The position numbers and the translations under genes are program-made. A stretch of DNA of 64,000 bases, taken from Geosiphon pyriformis. Lineage: Eukaryota > Glomeromycota > Glomeromycetes > Archaeosporales > Geosiphonaceae. This document shows positions 12,928-27,139 of the stretch, one piece after another (positions within the stretch are counted from its first letter, which is position 1; each line of letters opens with the position of its first letter). The DNA is taken from NCBI GenBank assembly GCA_016748015.1, contig JAAOMT010000468.1, positions 350,998-414,997 on the forward strand, read 5' to 3'. Under the pieces are notes generated by a model. That model was not told the origin of the DNA and made no database searches. It saw only the letters and a program-made list of their open reading frames with translations.

Positions 12928-13581
12928 ACTTTAGGTAAAAAGAACCGGGAGGCGCGAGAGTTTTGTAATGGTATGAGCAGCGGAATAACACCATCAACTT
13001 AGGTAATTTTCTTTTAAGCCTAGCACAGCTGAGTAAATGGTTAATAGAAGACAACGGAAATTTAGTCCGAATAATGTTTTATGATAACCTAAAATGTAAT
13101 ATAAAATTTTTCTAGTTAAAATATCTTTGGACTAGAAAATCATATATTACTTAATGTCTACAATATAACATTAAATTTTTAATAAAAATTGGTCTTAGTA
13201 ATATTTAACAAATGAGATCTTAGTAATATTTAATAATACAAATATTCAATTGTTGCAAACAATTTAAAAACAAATATTTATTTATTTATTTGCAATTTTT
13301 TTTATTAAAATTTGTTGTTATTGTAATAATATTAGCATTAAAAAAATGATTAATGTATTATTATTTTAATTTTATTAATTGATTTGAATTTATTATATTG
13401 TTTATGTAATATAAGAAAAATATATTTAAATTATAAAATAAATATTTAGGTTTAAAATATTTTAATAATATTTTGATTTTTATAAATTTATAAAAAATTT
13501 TAATTTATTATTATTTTATTTTTATAATAACTTTATTTTTTAATTTTTTCAATTTAATAGATTATATTAAATAATTTCAAA

Positions 13582-13656
<75 letters not shown>

Positions 13657-14163
13657 TTATTTAAACATAAATATTATAATTACTTAATTATTTAATAAAC
13701 TTAATTAATAATTTTAAAATTATTAAATACTTATAAATTTTATTTTAAAATATGATTATTTTATAAAAATCTTATTGAATGTTTAATTAATAAATTTTTT
13801 TTTAAATTTTTATGCTTATATATTTAAATTATTGAAAAAACTATATAGATTATATGATAAAGTTGACCAACAGATTAATTTTTTTTTTGTAAATGCAAAA
13901 TATTGTCTATTATTCAATGTCATCAATTAAATATTAAAAGGGAAACAATCTTTTATAAATGAAATAATAAACAATTCTGCAAAACAGAAAATACTTGTCA
14001 ATAATGTCTATTATATTTATCTGACTTGTGTGACTTGCGGACATTAAATTCGAGTAACAGAATCGTCCCCCAATAAAAAAATCCAAATCCTAGGCAGTTA
14101 AAAAAATCTGGCTAGCATATTATTTGATCTTCAATTTTTCAGAGTTTGCCTGGCCGGGAAAAG
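12928..14163. other. AT-rich intergenic region between divergent genes
   Basis: This lies between the zinc-finger gene (minus) and the SND2 gene (plus), so it should contain both promoters. The middle (13080-13860) is an AT desert with an ATT microsatellite. No ORF of note. Confidence 0.5.
13582..13656. repeat. (ATT)n microsatellite, about 25 units
   Basis: Perfect ATT triplets for about 75 bp inside the AT desert. The same triplet is expanded inside a GSK3 intron at 17025-17195. Confidence 0.9.
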
Positions 14164-15136
14164 ATGGTAAAGGGTTGGGAAAATTTTTTGAAACAGCTAA
14201 TTATTGAATCCAAATGAATAGCGGTTATTCTTTCACAACTTTTGAGTAATCATTTACCCAATTTTTTTCTTTGATCTCACATTTTTTGATGATCAAAACG
14301 AAAGGCAGGTGCATCCGCGAAAAAAACTGCACAAGAAAATAGCAAAATTTTGGCAAACTTAAGAATTGGTTTTCTTGTAATAAATGTAAGCTTTGAATTT
14401 TCACATATATATTTTTTTTTCACAATCTCTGTTTATTCTTACCAAACACTGTTAATTTTTGTCAAATTTAAATAGACCATTTACGTTCTCTATCGTATTA
14501 TATATCATTATAAAACTTTTACATTATGGGTGGCAACCAAATACTTCACCACTTTCGGCTTATCATTGTTTCTTTGGAAACAACTACATACACATGGGTC
14601 ACCGAGATATAATATCAATGATGGTTCGTTAGAGTGGTCTGGTGAAAATTTGGATTCTAAAGGATTAACTGAGTATGTATTTTAATCTATTGACATTTTT
14701 TGAAAAAATTCTCATCTCTTCTTTCCCTTTCAATCACCTTTATTAAAAATCTGTGTATTATATGAATAGGTATATGTTCGATATCATATACATCACCTGG
14801 ATTGTACACTTTTTTAGCATGTTCTGGGAAGCTGTTTGGTGGATTTATCTTGTTGTATGTTTGTTAAAATCTATTCCTCATTTTTCAATATCTTTTTCAA
14901 ACAAAAATAAATTTAATTCAATTCAATTCAATTCAATTCAATTCATCATTCTTTTGACCTGGTAGATACCTGGATATGCTATTTATAAGGCCTGGACAGG
15001 ATTTATTCGTCCTTACATGTTATCCTCGAGTGATCAAGAACAAGATCCAAATACGAAAAGCAAACGTCAACAAAAAAAATTACGCCAGGAAACTGCTGGC
15101 ACTGCTGGAAAAAAATCAAAAACTTTGTATCGATAA
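14164..15136 (+). CDS. SND2: SND2/TMEM208 family ER-targeting membrane protein
   Basis: SND2/TMEM208 is an ER membrane protein of the SRP-independent targeting route. Inferred exons are 14164-14166 (ATG alone), 14305-14385, 14476-14672, 14770-14854 and 14966-15136. Together they give a protein starting MAGASAKKTAQENSKIL, with two hydrophobic segments (IGFLVINTIYVLY, YFTTFGLSLFLW), the family signature GENLDSKGLTEYMFDIIY, a third hydrophobic pair (WIVHFFSMF, WWIYLVIPGYAIYKAW) and a Lys/Arg/Gln-rich cytosolic tail ending KTLYR. Length is about 180 residues, normal for the family. All introns are GT/AG. The exon 1 junction (acceptor acgaaag) is the weakest part; it was chosen because it supplies an ATG in front of the conserved AKK..ENS start and avoids in-frame TGA codons. 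Confidence 0.85.
14917..14946 (+). repeat. (AATTC)n pentanucleotide repeat in SND2 intron 4
   Basis: Five to six tandem AATTC units just before the last exon of the SND2 gene, in place of a normal polypyrimidine tract. The acceptor ctggtag follows about 20 bp later. Confidence 0.85.
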
Positions 15137-15754
15137 GAATTATTTACATTTTCGACAATAGAATAACTCTTTTACTGTAAAAATCCCAATTGTAAAGCTT
15201 TATTAACAATTTCAAATTGTTAAATTATTTGTTAAATCTATCTTGATTTTACTTTTCATCCCCTAATTGTAAACTTGCGTGTTAAATTTAAAGATCTCCG
15301 AGACAATGATTCCTTCGTGACAACAGTCTCATGACTTCTCTTCAGCCACAGTTCTCTAGTTTGCGCCTCATGTAAAAAGCTGATCTTCAGTTGTAACACC
15401 ATACGCTGAGTTACATCATAATAGCCCCATGATCTCGGCATTCTATCAGCCGATCATGTAAAAGGTTCCAAAAGTAAATGGGAAAATAGCTGAGGGAAAG
15501 TTAGTTGGGAATAATAGAAGCCGCAGAACTTTTACCGGAAATACTTCCGTAAATTATTCAGTTTCTGCAACATTTGAACCAAAAATGTAATATAAAAATC
15601 TGCCGGAACACTAGTTTCAATACTTAATTGCTGCAGCAAACATATTGTCATATTTCTGAATTAAAACCCTATTCTTTTGTCAAAATAGTAGTGTTCTTAC
15701 CTAGGTGTGAGCCTTTAAATCTTTTGGAAAACAAAACAGAGACATTGTGATTAA
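15137..15754. other. Intergenic: SND2 3' flank and GSK3 promoter
   Basis: I see no coding potential beyond shadow frames and no clear regulatory motif. Confidence 0.5.
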
Positions 15755-17947
<2,193 letters not shown>

Positions 17948-19190
17948 AAATTCGACATTCCAATTCACCCATAAAACGATACATACCCATCACGTAATCA
18001 CGTAATAAACCAACCAACCAACCAACCAATCAGCCAGCCAAAATAACTCTCATCTTAATTATTCCTTCCTTTCTCCCTTCCTCTTAATTAGATTAGAATT
18101 AATTCTTTTTTTACTTTTATCTTTCATTGCAAGTTGCGCGGCTTAATAAGCGTTTGTACATTCGACTTGATAATTTTGTATGCTCGGCGGTCTCACTGTA
18201 TGAGAAAATCTACCATTGAATCTATTTTATATATTATCTTTCATATTTTGCTAATTTTCATAGTTTCAATGAATCATCTTTGAAACATAGCTATCTTGAG
18301 ATGGATGAGGGTCGTAATTATGGACATTTTTCGCTTATGTTATATTTAGTGTTCTTTTATCCGTTACGGTATCCACAGATTTTTGACATAGTGATCGAAA
18401 AACGAAAAGGTTACATATATAAGAGACACAAAAGTTAAACCATTTATTGCTATATTTGTGTATTATTTTTGAGAGAGGGGAGCTGTTTATAAAGGGTTGT
18501 TCATAATTTGATTCACCTATTTTATTATTTATTTTAGAAAAGTTGAATGTATTTTAGCTGTTTTGAATAATGATTTTAAAATTGATACAATATAATGATA
18601 TTGAATTCTTTTTTAAATCCAATTATATCAAACCCATTTTCAGAAAATATTTATTTTTAAATAACTTAATTGTAAAAATATAAATGATCAAATTTAAATT
18701 CAAAATTCTGTTAACAAAATAAAATATTAATATTAATATTAAAAAAATATATAAAAAGATAATTTAACTCTAATTATAATAAAAAAAGTATTGAAAACTT
18801 TAAAAAGTTAAATTTTTAATAATTTATAAACGTGATTCATGCATTTTTAACACGTGATCAGCCATTCGAAATTAATTTTTACCATCTTTTTATTAAAAAA
18901 TTTTTTTTTCTTTTTTTATCTAGAATCATACAATAAATCTTTATTATACAAAAAGAATAACTTTCATACTTGCAGCATGTAACCAGCCATCCAAGCCAGT
19001 TAAAATTATATTAAAAATTTATTCTGTTATTTAATATCAGGAGATTTAATAATTCAAATAAAACCAAATTAAATTTAAATACAAAACCACAATAATTTTT
19101 ATAATCAAAAATTAAAGACAAATAAAAAAAAATCAATTAAACAAACATTATACATATTCATTAAATTTGAATAACCAAATATATTAAATA
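17948..19190. other. GSK3 3' flank and AT-rich spacer before LINE copy A
   Basis: A short (AACC)n repeat lies at 18009-18030, just after the GSK3 stop. From about 18530 to 19190 the sequence is an AT desert with no readable coding signal. It ends at the T-run (19190-19200) that marks the A-tail of LINE copy A on the minus strand. Confidence 0.55.
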
Positions 19191-22100
19191 TTTTTTTTTT
19201 ATTAGTGCTTAACAAGTAAGATCCAAACACTACCTAATGCTATACATCAAAGAATTAATCTAAACAAGGCATAAATCTACATATAACCAGCCACTTGGGC
19301 CAATCAGAACAACACTACACAGCTATATGAACTGATACCAAATTACCTAAACCTGAAAAGAACAAACAAAGCTTGTGAAAACCAAAATGAACATCTAAAG
19401 CATCAATGATGCCAAGTAACCTAACCACTCCTGCAGAAAACCTTGAAGCCAAACCATGAACTGAGATGATGGCCGAACCATCCAGTGGGATTAATCCATT
19501 CTTTTCTATATAGGCACAATGCTTAGCATGAACTGACCAGACATCCTCTCTGAAAGCAAGACCAAGAGAGTGCACAAACTTGACAATCTCTAAAACCGCA
19601 ATCTTGGAGTTGCAAAAGATGCAAACAGCTTCACGAAACCAACTATTGAAAACAAAGCCCTTAAAAAGAGCCATGGACACAGAGAAATCAAAAATGCAGG
19701 ATAACAACAATTGTAATATACCCAAGGAAGAAAGAGAAGAACCAGAAAGCGTCTTTTAGACTCCTACATGAGAATCCAGCAACTGACGTCGAGTGGATTC
19801 GTCAATCTTGTAGGAGAACATATGATCTGACACCTCTACCTCACCACAATATAAGCACAACACACTAAGATAATGTCTATTATAAAGGCGCTTTTGTACA
19901 GCAACTGGCAGCCGATGATGCAAAGCCTTCATAAAGTAAATATACACACTGGCTGAAGGCCTGCTGGTGAAACTCGCAGCCATGTGCAAATTAAGATGCC
20001 ATACTAATGATGAATGGAGCCAATTAACCTTGGAAAACAAACTTCCCACCAAAACCTCAGAACCAGAACCAACCTTCCAGTGTGCATGACAAACAGAATG
20101 ATAAATGTCACAGACAAAATGTCTTGAATTCTCAGAGACAATACCACCATCAGCTGTCAAGAAACATTTACTCAAGCGGGGGGAAGATACCAATTGGAGA
20201 AAGAAGCGGCACCAGCAATTACGTCAGCATGCTCATTTCCCAGAACACCAGAATGATCTTTTATCTTGTAAAAACTGATTCCCAACTTCTTACTGCGAAT
20301 TAAGTTGACAATATGACAACGTTCGATTCAACATTGATTACAAAAATTGGAACACATCAGACCCAACTCTGACCTGCAAGCATCCAAAGCTGATTGATTA
20401 TCCGAAAACAAACGAACAGAGCTTGACAAGGGGACACACTCCAAAGCCAAGACAATAGCCTGCAACTCCACCAAAGTAGACAACATTAAACCTGACACAC
20501 TAATGCCCAAACCCAAGCCAATGTCCTCAAAAAAAACAGCAGCGCCAGCTCTACAGCCAACCATGCCAAGATTACTAAGGGACCCATCCATATATACTGA
20601 CAAACTGTTAGCACCAGTCGCTAGAAGATGATCATGAACAGACACATATTCACCAGATTCAAGAATGTTCAAAGGACCACCATTATCCAAAACCAAAGAC
20701 TGAGTGTAAGAAGATCCCACACCATTAAGAAACAAAACAGAATGTTTGAACCACTCAGAAACAGGGCCACGGAGGTCCAATTTCTTCCATCACTTGAAGG
20801 TGTACCAATCATAAACAGCACCATGACAGTCATGAAGTTGATCCACAAAGGCAATACCATACCACCGAAGGGAAGGAAGAAACCTGAAAAACCTTGACTC
20901 ACTCAAAACTGTAGACATTGGTACTCCACCATGAAACCGAAAGGAATTAACCAAAGAGCCACCCAAAGACACATTGCAACCAAGAAGAACACGAACTATA
21001 CCTGCCAAAAAGTTATTAGATGCACTAACCCAAATACGGACAGGAGAACTCAATAGGTGAACAGGACGCCAATACAGAACTTGCAAGTCATGAGATCTGT
21101 GGGAAAACAAACGACCCAAAATACCATTAGAGTTTACAAAACTGACAAGAGAAGCAATCTTGCTTTCAGATTGAACTTGAAAAAATGACTTTAAACCATA
21201 AAATGAAGGGTGTTGAATCGCATCATTAGGGAAATCGAGTGGCAAACCAGATTTGAGCTTTAAACCCTTATGAATCAGAGAATCCCATTTGCTGCACACG
21301 CCAATAAGAATAAAATTGAACTGAGTTCTATAGCTGACTATTGGATGTAGAACTGCTAACACCAAATATAAGAACTGCTTATTCAAGACTGCCTTTCTTA
21401 ACACCAGATTGGTAAAAAAGCAAACGTCCAAATGCGTCTTAACCAAGTTAGGCTTTAAAAGACCTTCAGTCAAAAAAAAAATACCCAAATATCAATGAGA
21501 TTCTCCCTTTTTGGCAATAGAAATGGGCGAACCGCTGATAGAAAGAGAGGGATTGCTAACTTTGTTATTGATAGGAATGGCTACCATTTTATCATTATTA
21601 ATAGAAATGTCATTGACACAAAAAAATTCACTAGCAACATTGAGAATATGTTGAATAGCCATCTGACTGCTGCCAACCCAAATTGTATCATCAACAAAAG
21701 CACCAGCGGTGAAAAAAAAAGAAAACCCAGCCTGGAATTTGGATCGACCATTCTTGGAAACAAAGTGAGAATTCAACCTATACCCACATACACTCTCCTG
21801 TCTTTTAACTTTACACAAAAGGGGATCATAAAATATGCGCCAGAGAAGAGGGAAGAAGACCTCTCCTTGGTCCAAACCATTGTGCACACTATAACCACTT
21901 GTCAACCCAAAATCTGTCATAACTTGGTTGGTACAATCTCTATAAATACTGCCAAAAAACCGAATAAATTTACTACACATCTTAATCCTAACCAAACTCT
22001 TTTCGAGATGCTTCCAGCCGACTGAGTCATATGCTTTTTGCATGTCTTGAAGAACCAGCCAGAGCTCCCTGTTTTTTTCCAAAGCATTTTCAACCACCGA

Positions 22101-24139
22101 TCCAATTGCAAAAATAGAAGACTGGGTTGTCATACCCTTCAGAACCAAAAAATTGTCCCCCTGAAGAACATCAAAAGTGCTGCACACCAAAGAAATCTTG
22201 TCAGAGAGGATCTTGGAAAGAATCTTGCAAGCTGTCTCGATCAAGACAATAGAACGTGTATTTGTCAGAACACCTTCCCACTCATAAGGTTTGGGAATCA
22301 TCGAGACCCATGCTTCCTTCCAAGGGCCAGGCACCAATTCTCTGGACAAACAAGAATTCAAAAGCACTAGCAACATATTCAGAACAGACCTATTACAGTG
22401 TTTCCAAAGCTTATTTGAAATACCCAACAAACCAGCTGCTTTACCATTTGGAAGCTCAGAAACCACTCGAAGAACTCATCATACCCAATTAAGCACATAA
22501 CCCCAGAAAAAGTTTCATCAAAAACATATTCCAATGGTTGATATTGGCGACACCAATTAACTGAGATATTATTAACCACCTGACACTTTCTAGTCCAACC
22601 CTCCATAATCACATTTACCTTAGACTTAACCAGATCAGGTTCCAAAACCAACTCATCATCAACCACCAAATGATTCAACACAACCTTTTGAAACAGACGT
22701 TTCAATACACTTCTTATCATATGACCCTTATTCATTTCAAAGCTTTCCATCCTTCTGCTTATGACAAACCTGATATTTGCTTCTTTAGCACTCTGAGACT
22801 CAACAAGCTTAGATGTTCAATAAGATTTTTTAACACCCAAAAGAGCAGAATGAACATGACCAGATTTCACACCAGAGTCCACCAGATTCTGAACAATTGA
22901 AGCATTAATACTGTCCACAGAAGCCCAACGTTTCATGAGAGAAGCAAAATCCACAGCACACCCCACATAAAACACCTTAATAATCTTTGAAACCAGAAGC
23001 TCCAATTTGTGAAACCTCAAGGAATCTTTAGTAAAGACATCATTAAATTCCTTGAACCATTTTTTCTTGAATACCTCACCAGCTGAAAAAACCATTATCT
23101 TGCAAACAATGCTCCACATTGCATCCAAATCTGAAAGCCTCGCAGAGGCAGCAAACTCATCTGAGAACATTGTAGCATTGGCTGACGTAGCACCTTTAAA
23201 ACTGTTTCATTTAATCTCATCAGCACTCTTGAAATTGAATTTCCATCGGTCCCTATTTGCTTGCCTGCAAAAAAAGTTTAACCACATATTCAAAAGCCCA
23301 CCCAAACCTACAGCTATTGAAACAGTCTGGTGATTCGTGTCAAAATGCTTACTGATATCCAAAACCTCATGATTCACTATTGCATCAACCAGATTTGGAG
23401 AAACAAACACATAATCAATTGTCTTCATGACACCCCTAGAATTTGCCCAAGTGGGCAATTTTGAAGCTGGGCTTCCAGCCAAAGAATTCACCAGACCCAA
23501 GTCCAGACACTTTTTAAAACTTGTACACTTACGAGAACCATCTTCATTGAAATCACCACCAAAAACAACAAAGGAAGATTCATTAACAGCTTTTACAATG
23601 AGAGAGTTGACTTTATCAGCTTGAGAAAACCAAACTGCTGAGAAAGCATCAGCATATAGTCCCAGAATAGACACCAAAAGTTTATTTTTGAAAAGTAACT
23701 TAATAGACAAGAGCTGACCAGGCACTTCTGAGATCCTGCACACATGTTTCGCCAAAGAAGAATTCATAATAACCACGACACCAGCACCCAGATAGCCAGA
23801 TTTCAGGCCAGAGGTAAATACCCACACACCATCAAATTTGTTGACAATTCAGGGGCAAATCTTCCCTTTTAACTTTGATTCTGTAAAAATAGAAATTAAA
23901 TTGTTCCTTTCCATATGCCAACAAATGATATCGTTGTTACCAGTAGAATTTTAGCTATTAATTAGCATGAAATTTCCCTTATAATTCCTATCATTAATTA
24001 GCACATATTATTATCGTTTCGAATTTCACTTATTATTTAATCAAATTAGCAATTATCATCATTTAATCAATAACCCGATTTGGACCATAGAAATTGAGAT
24101 GATCAATTTACACAATACCCTGAACCATATAACATAGCA

Positions 24140-24237
24140 AAAATTCGCCGAAATTAATGGAAATTGGCCGAAATAATTCATAGTTCAGCGAAATAACTTG
24201 TAGTTCGCCGAAATGTATCTTTAGTTCACCGAAATTC
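24140..24237 (+). repeat. Five-unit iteron array (TTCGCCGAAAT core) in the LTR U3 region
   Basis: Units of about 20 bp with core TTCGCCGAAAT or close variants (TTGGCCGAAAT, TTCAGCGAAAT, TTCACCGAAAT) are spaced evenly just upstream of the LTR TATA box. This is the position of an LTR enhancer. The decayed second LTR has six such units. Confidence 0.85.
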
Positions 24238-24286
24238 TAGAAAAGAGAAAAAGTGCAAGTTCAAAGACTAGTACTACAACAAGTTG

Positions 24287-24294
24287 TATAAAAG
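24287..24294 (+). promoter_or_regulatory. TATA box of the LTR
   Basis: TATAAAAG preceded by AAGTTG and followed by a pyrimidine-rich stretch (gcttctctcttc). The same block is preserved in the decayed LTR at the window end. It probably starts plus-strand transcription. Confidence 0.6.
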
Positions 24295-24975
24295 AAGAGC
24301 TTCTCTCTTCAAGAAAATGTATCTTCTCATATCCTACCATAGTATCTTACTTTAGGTATCTTAATTAGAACAAATCACTTTTTTTACATATCTCAAATAA
24401 AAATTAAATATTCGAAAACCAAATCCTTTGATTATTACACTTGAAATTCTCTCAACACAACTAACATTTTGAAATTGATTAGCTACCAATTTCAGTAATC
24501 TGTTAGTGACTCCAGGCCTGGATAGAAAACGTTTCCTTGACAAAATTCTATTTCTTTACGTTTCTTTTATTTTTCTCTTTCTTTTCTTATCATAATCATT
24601 TGGGTAGCCTACAGACGAGATTCCTGTAGAAGAGTTGACTTTCACAGCAAAGTAACTACACATTTTTTAGTGAGCTTCCAGACGAGCAATTCCTGGGAAA
24701 GAGTTGACGTTTACTACAACGTAACTACATAAAGTAACTGGCACGGAATTGGCCATTCCACTTATAAGCCCAGCGGTTCAAATTATAGGAGATAATTTGA
24801 AGATAAATTCAGTTACTGGAGGTTCAACCACATCCAGAAAAACGTGAATTCACAGCAAACAAGCATCAACAACATTTAAAAAAAAGAGACCAAAAACCTC
24901 CGGTAACATCGTTCTGTTTCGCAGGATTGTTCATTTCTCTGATGTTGCAAGTAGCAATATTCCAAACCAGATTGT

Positions 24976-26742
24976 TTATTGAGAAGAAAAAAAATTTGAA
25001 CTCGCACCAAAACTGTCCACTTTGGCCGAAAGGCCCAGAACTGTTTCCATCAGACATTTCATGCTGTCTTCCAACTTGGATACCAAAGATACATCAAAAG
25101 ACATTGCTCCTGAAACAACCTCACCATTAGTGGCTGCATCTAAACTCTCACTTATCACTATATCTGCTTCTTGATTCTGTGATGAAGGGGTCATTAACGG
25201 TTGACATCCAGGGCTTGGCTGGGAAACCATTGGCCCAAGTGCATCCAACCTCTTAGCCAGCTTACCCACCTGCTCCACGAGGCTGGCAAGACTGTGCTCA
25301 AGAATGACAAACCTATCATTGACTTTCATCAAAACTGGCAGGGACGGCTCCATTTCCGAAGAGGAACCAGATTTCACTGAAACATTACATCCAGAGAGAG
25401 GGGGAAAAGAAGACCCACTAGCAATCTTCGCCCAAGAGAGACCACCAAAAGAGACTGGATGAGCAACTAGAGCTGACTGTTTGGCATAGATGGCTGCCAA
25501 TTTGCTCTTATCTGTGTCAGACAAGATTCTATGCAAAGACAAACCTGAGGAAACTTTCCCACCAACCTCACAGTCTAATGATGTATGGCCCGATTTTCTA
25601 CACTTGGCACACTTAACTAAGACAAAACGAGACCAGCATAGATTGGTGCCCCTCAACACTGGTGTGGTTCCCACAATAACATCCAATAACTCAACAGAAT
25701 CAAAACAGATGACAGCACACTTAGCCCTAGCATATGTAACCGGATAATGATCAATGACACACATTTTTCCACCCACTGAACCAATAAAATCTCAGATGTC
25801 ATGAGCAGTTGTTCCCATTGGTAGAATATAGAGCAGCGCCCTATGCTGGTCTCTTGCATCCCATGATTCTTTGTCCAAATCCGATCTAGCTACTCGTATA
25901 GCATCCTTCTCAATTAAGATTGACCACTTTGCCGTGACCAAATCAGCATGACCTAATTGCTCAAACTCCGCCACAGCTTTCTGCCACAGCCCCACTAATT
26001 GCATCTTGATTGACTTAATTATCCCAAACTTGGAGAGTGCAGCGTGCATAGCCTCAGCTGATGTTCCAACCAGAATTTTTTTTAACACCACAGCCTGATC
26101 TGAGCGACCAGCAGATTTCTTAAGATCAGTGTTTACTATAATTTTCACATCCTCAGCCTTTTTAGAAGCCTGCACCAAGCTCAATTCGGACATGAATGTC
26201 GCTTTGATGATCCCAGCAAATTTTGAGGAGGTAGAGGCCCTCCCAAAACCATTGATACCTGAAAATAATTTCCTGACTGCAGAAAGTTTCTCTTGAGAAG
26301 ATTTACCAGTCACTTTTTCCAACCCAATATCCAGAGCAAATGACTTATGAACAGGGACATTAACCAGATTTCTTAAAGAAGGAGGAAGTTCCAAATGGCC
26401 ACCTAACAGAACATCACCATTATTATCATCACCCAGAAAATTAATTTTGTCCAGAGATTTACCCAAAGCTTGCTTAGTAACTACCTTGGGCCCTTTTGGT
26501 GTAATGTTTCTCTCTTTCAAAAAATCACCTTCTCCATAATCTACACTAGTTTTTTCAATCAAAAACTCCTCTTTCATGTCCACACTGTTAGACTTAGTGG
26601 TATCTCCAGCCTCAGACCCCCAAAAACCACCAACCATTTTTTGAGCAGCACCATTCTTTAGAACACCACCTTTCCTTTTTTTCCTAGAAACAATGTCCTT
26701 ACTAACAGTATCAGCACTAAAGCCTTTGGCAGACTCCTTCAT
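24976..26742 (-). pseudogene. LINE copy A ORF1 (RRM-like, CCHC nucleic-acid binding protein)
   Basis: Starts MKESAKGFSAD. A Lys/Gly-rich N-terminal half is followed by a conserved block LFSGINGFGRASTSSKF, an RRM-like βαββαβ region (VVLKKILVGTSAEAMHAALSKFG, then IKMQLVGLWQKAVAEF) and a CCHC knuckle (CAKCRKSGHTSLDC, C-x2-C-x4-H-x4-C). A heptad-rich segment that could form coiled coil comes last. A TGA near 25792 splits the frame between the RRM-like region and the knuckle. It ends SSNFFSSQ followed by TAA where copies B and C have the ATGA overlap with ORF2. Role in living relatives: RNA binding and RNP assembly. Confidence 0.8.
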
Positions 26743-27139
26743 AACAGCAACACTGGGACCAACAATAGTCTTGTAATCAAGCAGAAAAAGTTTGGATTTA
26801 TTATACTGAATTGTAAAAAACTTCTTTTCAAAAAACTTTTTGGCTCTTTTTCAGGAATTTGGAACAAAAGAAAGAAAGAAGTTTTTTAAATACTTTTATT
26901 AATTATTTTAACATTAAATATTACAAAATTTTATATTTTTAAGTTTAATATTTATTTATTTTTTTTGTAATTGTTAATTAAATTCTAAATAAAAACAAGA
27001 ATAATTTTACTTTAAGATATAAAATTTACTAAAATCTTTCTTTCATTGATTCTCTGGTCACAATAAGAGTATTAAGTAGTCAGAAAAATATGCTTCCCTT
27101 TTCCTTTTTGGTTTTTTCATTATTTCTTTCAATACCTCT

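Larger units (their letters stand above)
23935..24908 (+). mobile_element. Solo LTR (974 bp, TGTTACC...GGTAACA) inside LINE copy A
   Basis: The ends are TGTTACC and GGTAACA, an inverted pair typical of Ty3-type LTRs. The flanks repeat TCGT (23931-23934 and 24909-24912), a 4-bp target duplication. The LINE endonuclease reading frame resumes on the far side of it. Inside are a five-unit array with core TTCGCCGAAAT (24140-24237), a TATA box (TATAAAAG, 24287-24294) followed by a C/T-rich start region, and two copies of a 65-70 bp unit containing AGTTGAC..CAAAGTAACTAC (24601-24740). The TATA box sets the LTR orientation as plus, opposite to the host LINE. No flanking internal domain or second LTR is present, so it is a solo LTR. 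Confidence 0.85.
19315..24968 (-). pseudogene. LINE copy A ORF2 (APE endonuclease, RT, RNase H), split by a solo LTR
   Basis: The start codon of ORF2 is ATA here (INNLVWNIATCN) where copy C has ATG. The endonuclease is cut after MNNPAKQND by the LTR (23935-24908) and resumes upstream of VFTSGLKSGYLG. Motifs seen: endonuclease GGDFNEDG and DTNH (DTDH in other copies), RT box AGAFVDDTIWVGSS, RNase H YMDGSL / ELQAI / FSDNQSALDA and KDHSGVLGNEHAD-like, then a C-x2-C..H..C cluster in which the last Cys is Tyr. Stops and frameshifts break it into several frames (19315-19725, 19756-20193, 20328-20780, 20790-21488, 21492-22466, 22379-22750, 22817-23170, 23207-23827). Confidence 0.85.
19191..26885 (-). 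mobile_element. LINE copy A: full-length, decayed non-LTR retrotransposon
   Basis: The minus-strand element runs from a 5' end near 26885 (CTTCTTTCTTTC-rich leader, also seen in copy C) to a 3' end near 19191. The 3' end closes with the family terminus (gtgtttggatct) and an A-run. It contains ORF1 and ORF2 and is interrupted by a 974-bp solo LTR. Without the LTR it is about 6.7 kb, the same as copies B and C. Domain order (RRM-like and CCHC ORF1; APE, RT, RNase H, CCHC ORF2) fits the I/Tad group of non-LTR elements. The exact clade needs a tree. Many in-frame stops show it is dead. Confidence 0.9.

Noticed and set aside
20082-22900. Several plus-strand ORFs of 65-176 codons opposite LINE copy A (and similar ones opposite B and C)
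   Set aside because: They lie antisense to clear RT and RNase H frames, have no family features and differ between copies.
24140-24237. CRISPR-like array
   Set aside because: Units are contiguous 20-bp tandem repeats without unique spacers, in a eukaryotic LTR.
23936-24907. DNA transposon reading: GTTACC/GGTAAC inverted ends with a 6-bp ATCGTT duplication
   Set aside because: The same bases also fit TG...CA ends with a 4-bp TCGT duplication. An internal TATA box, upstream iterons and a second copy with a flanking primer-site-like sequence favour an LTR.
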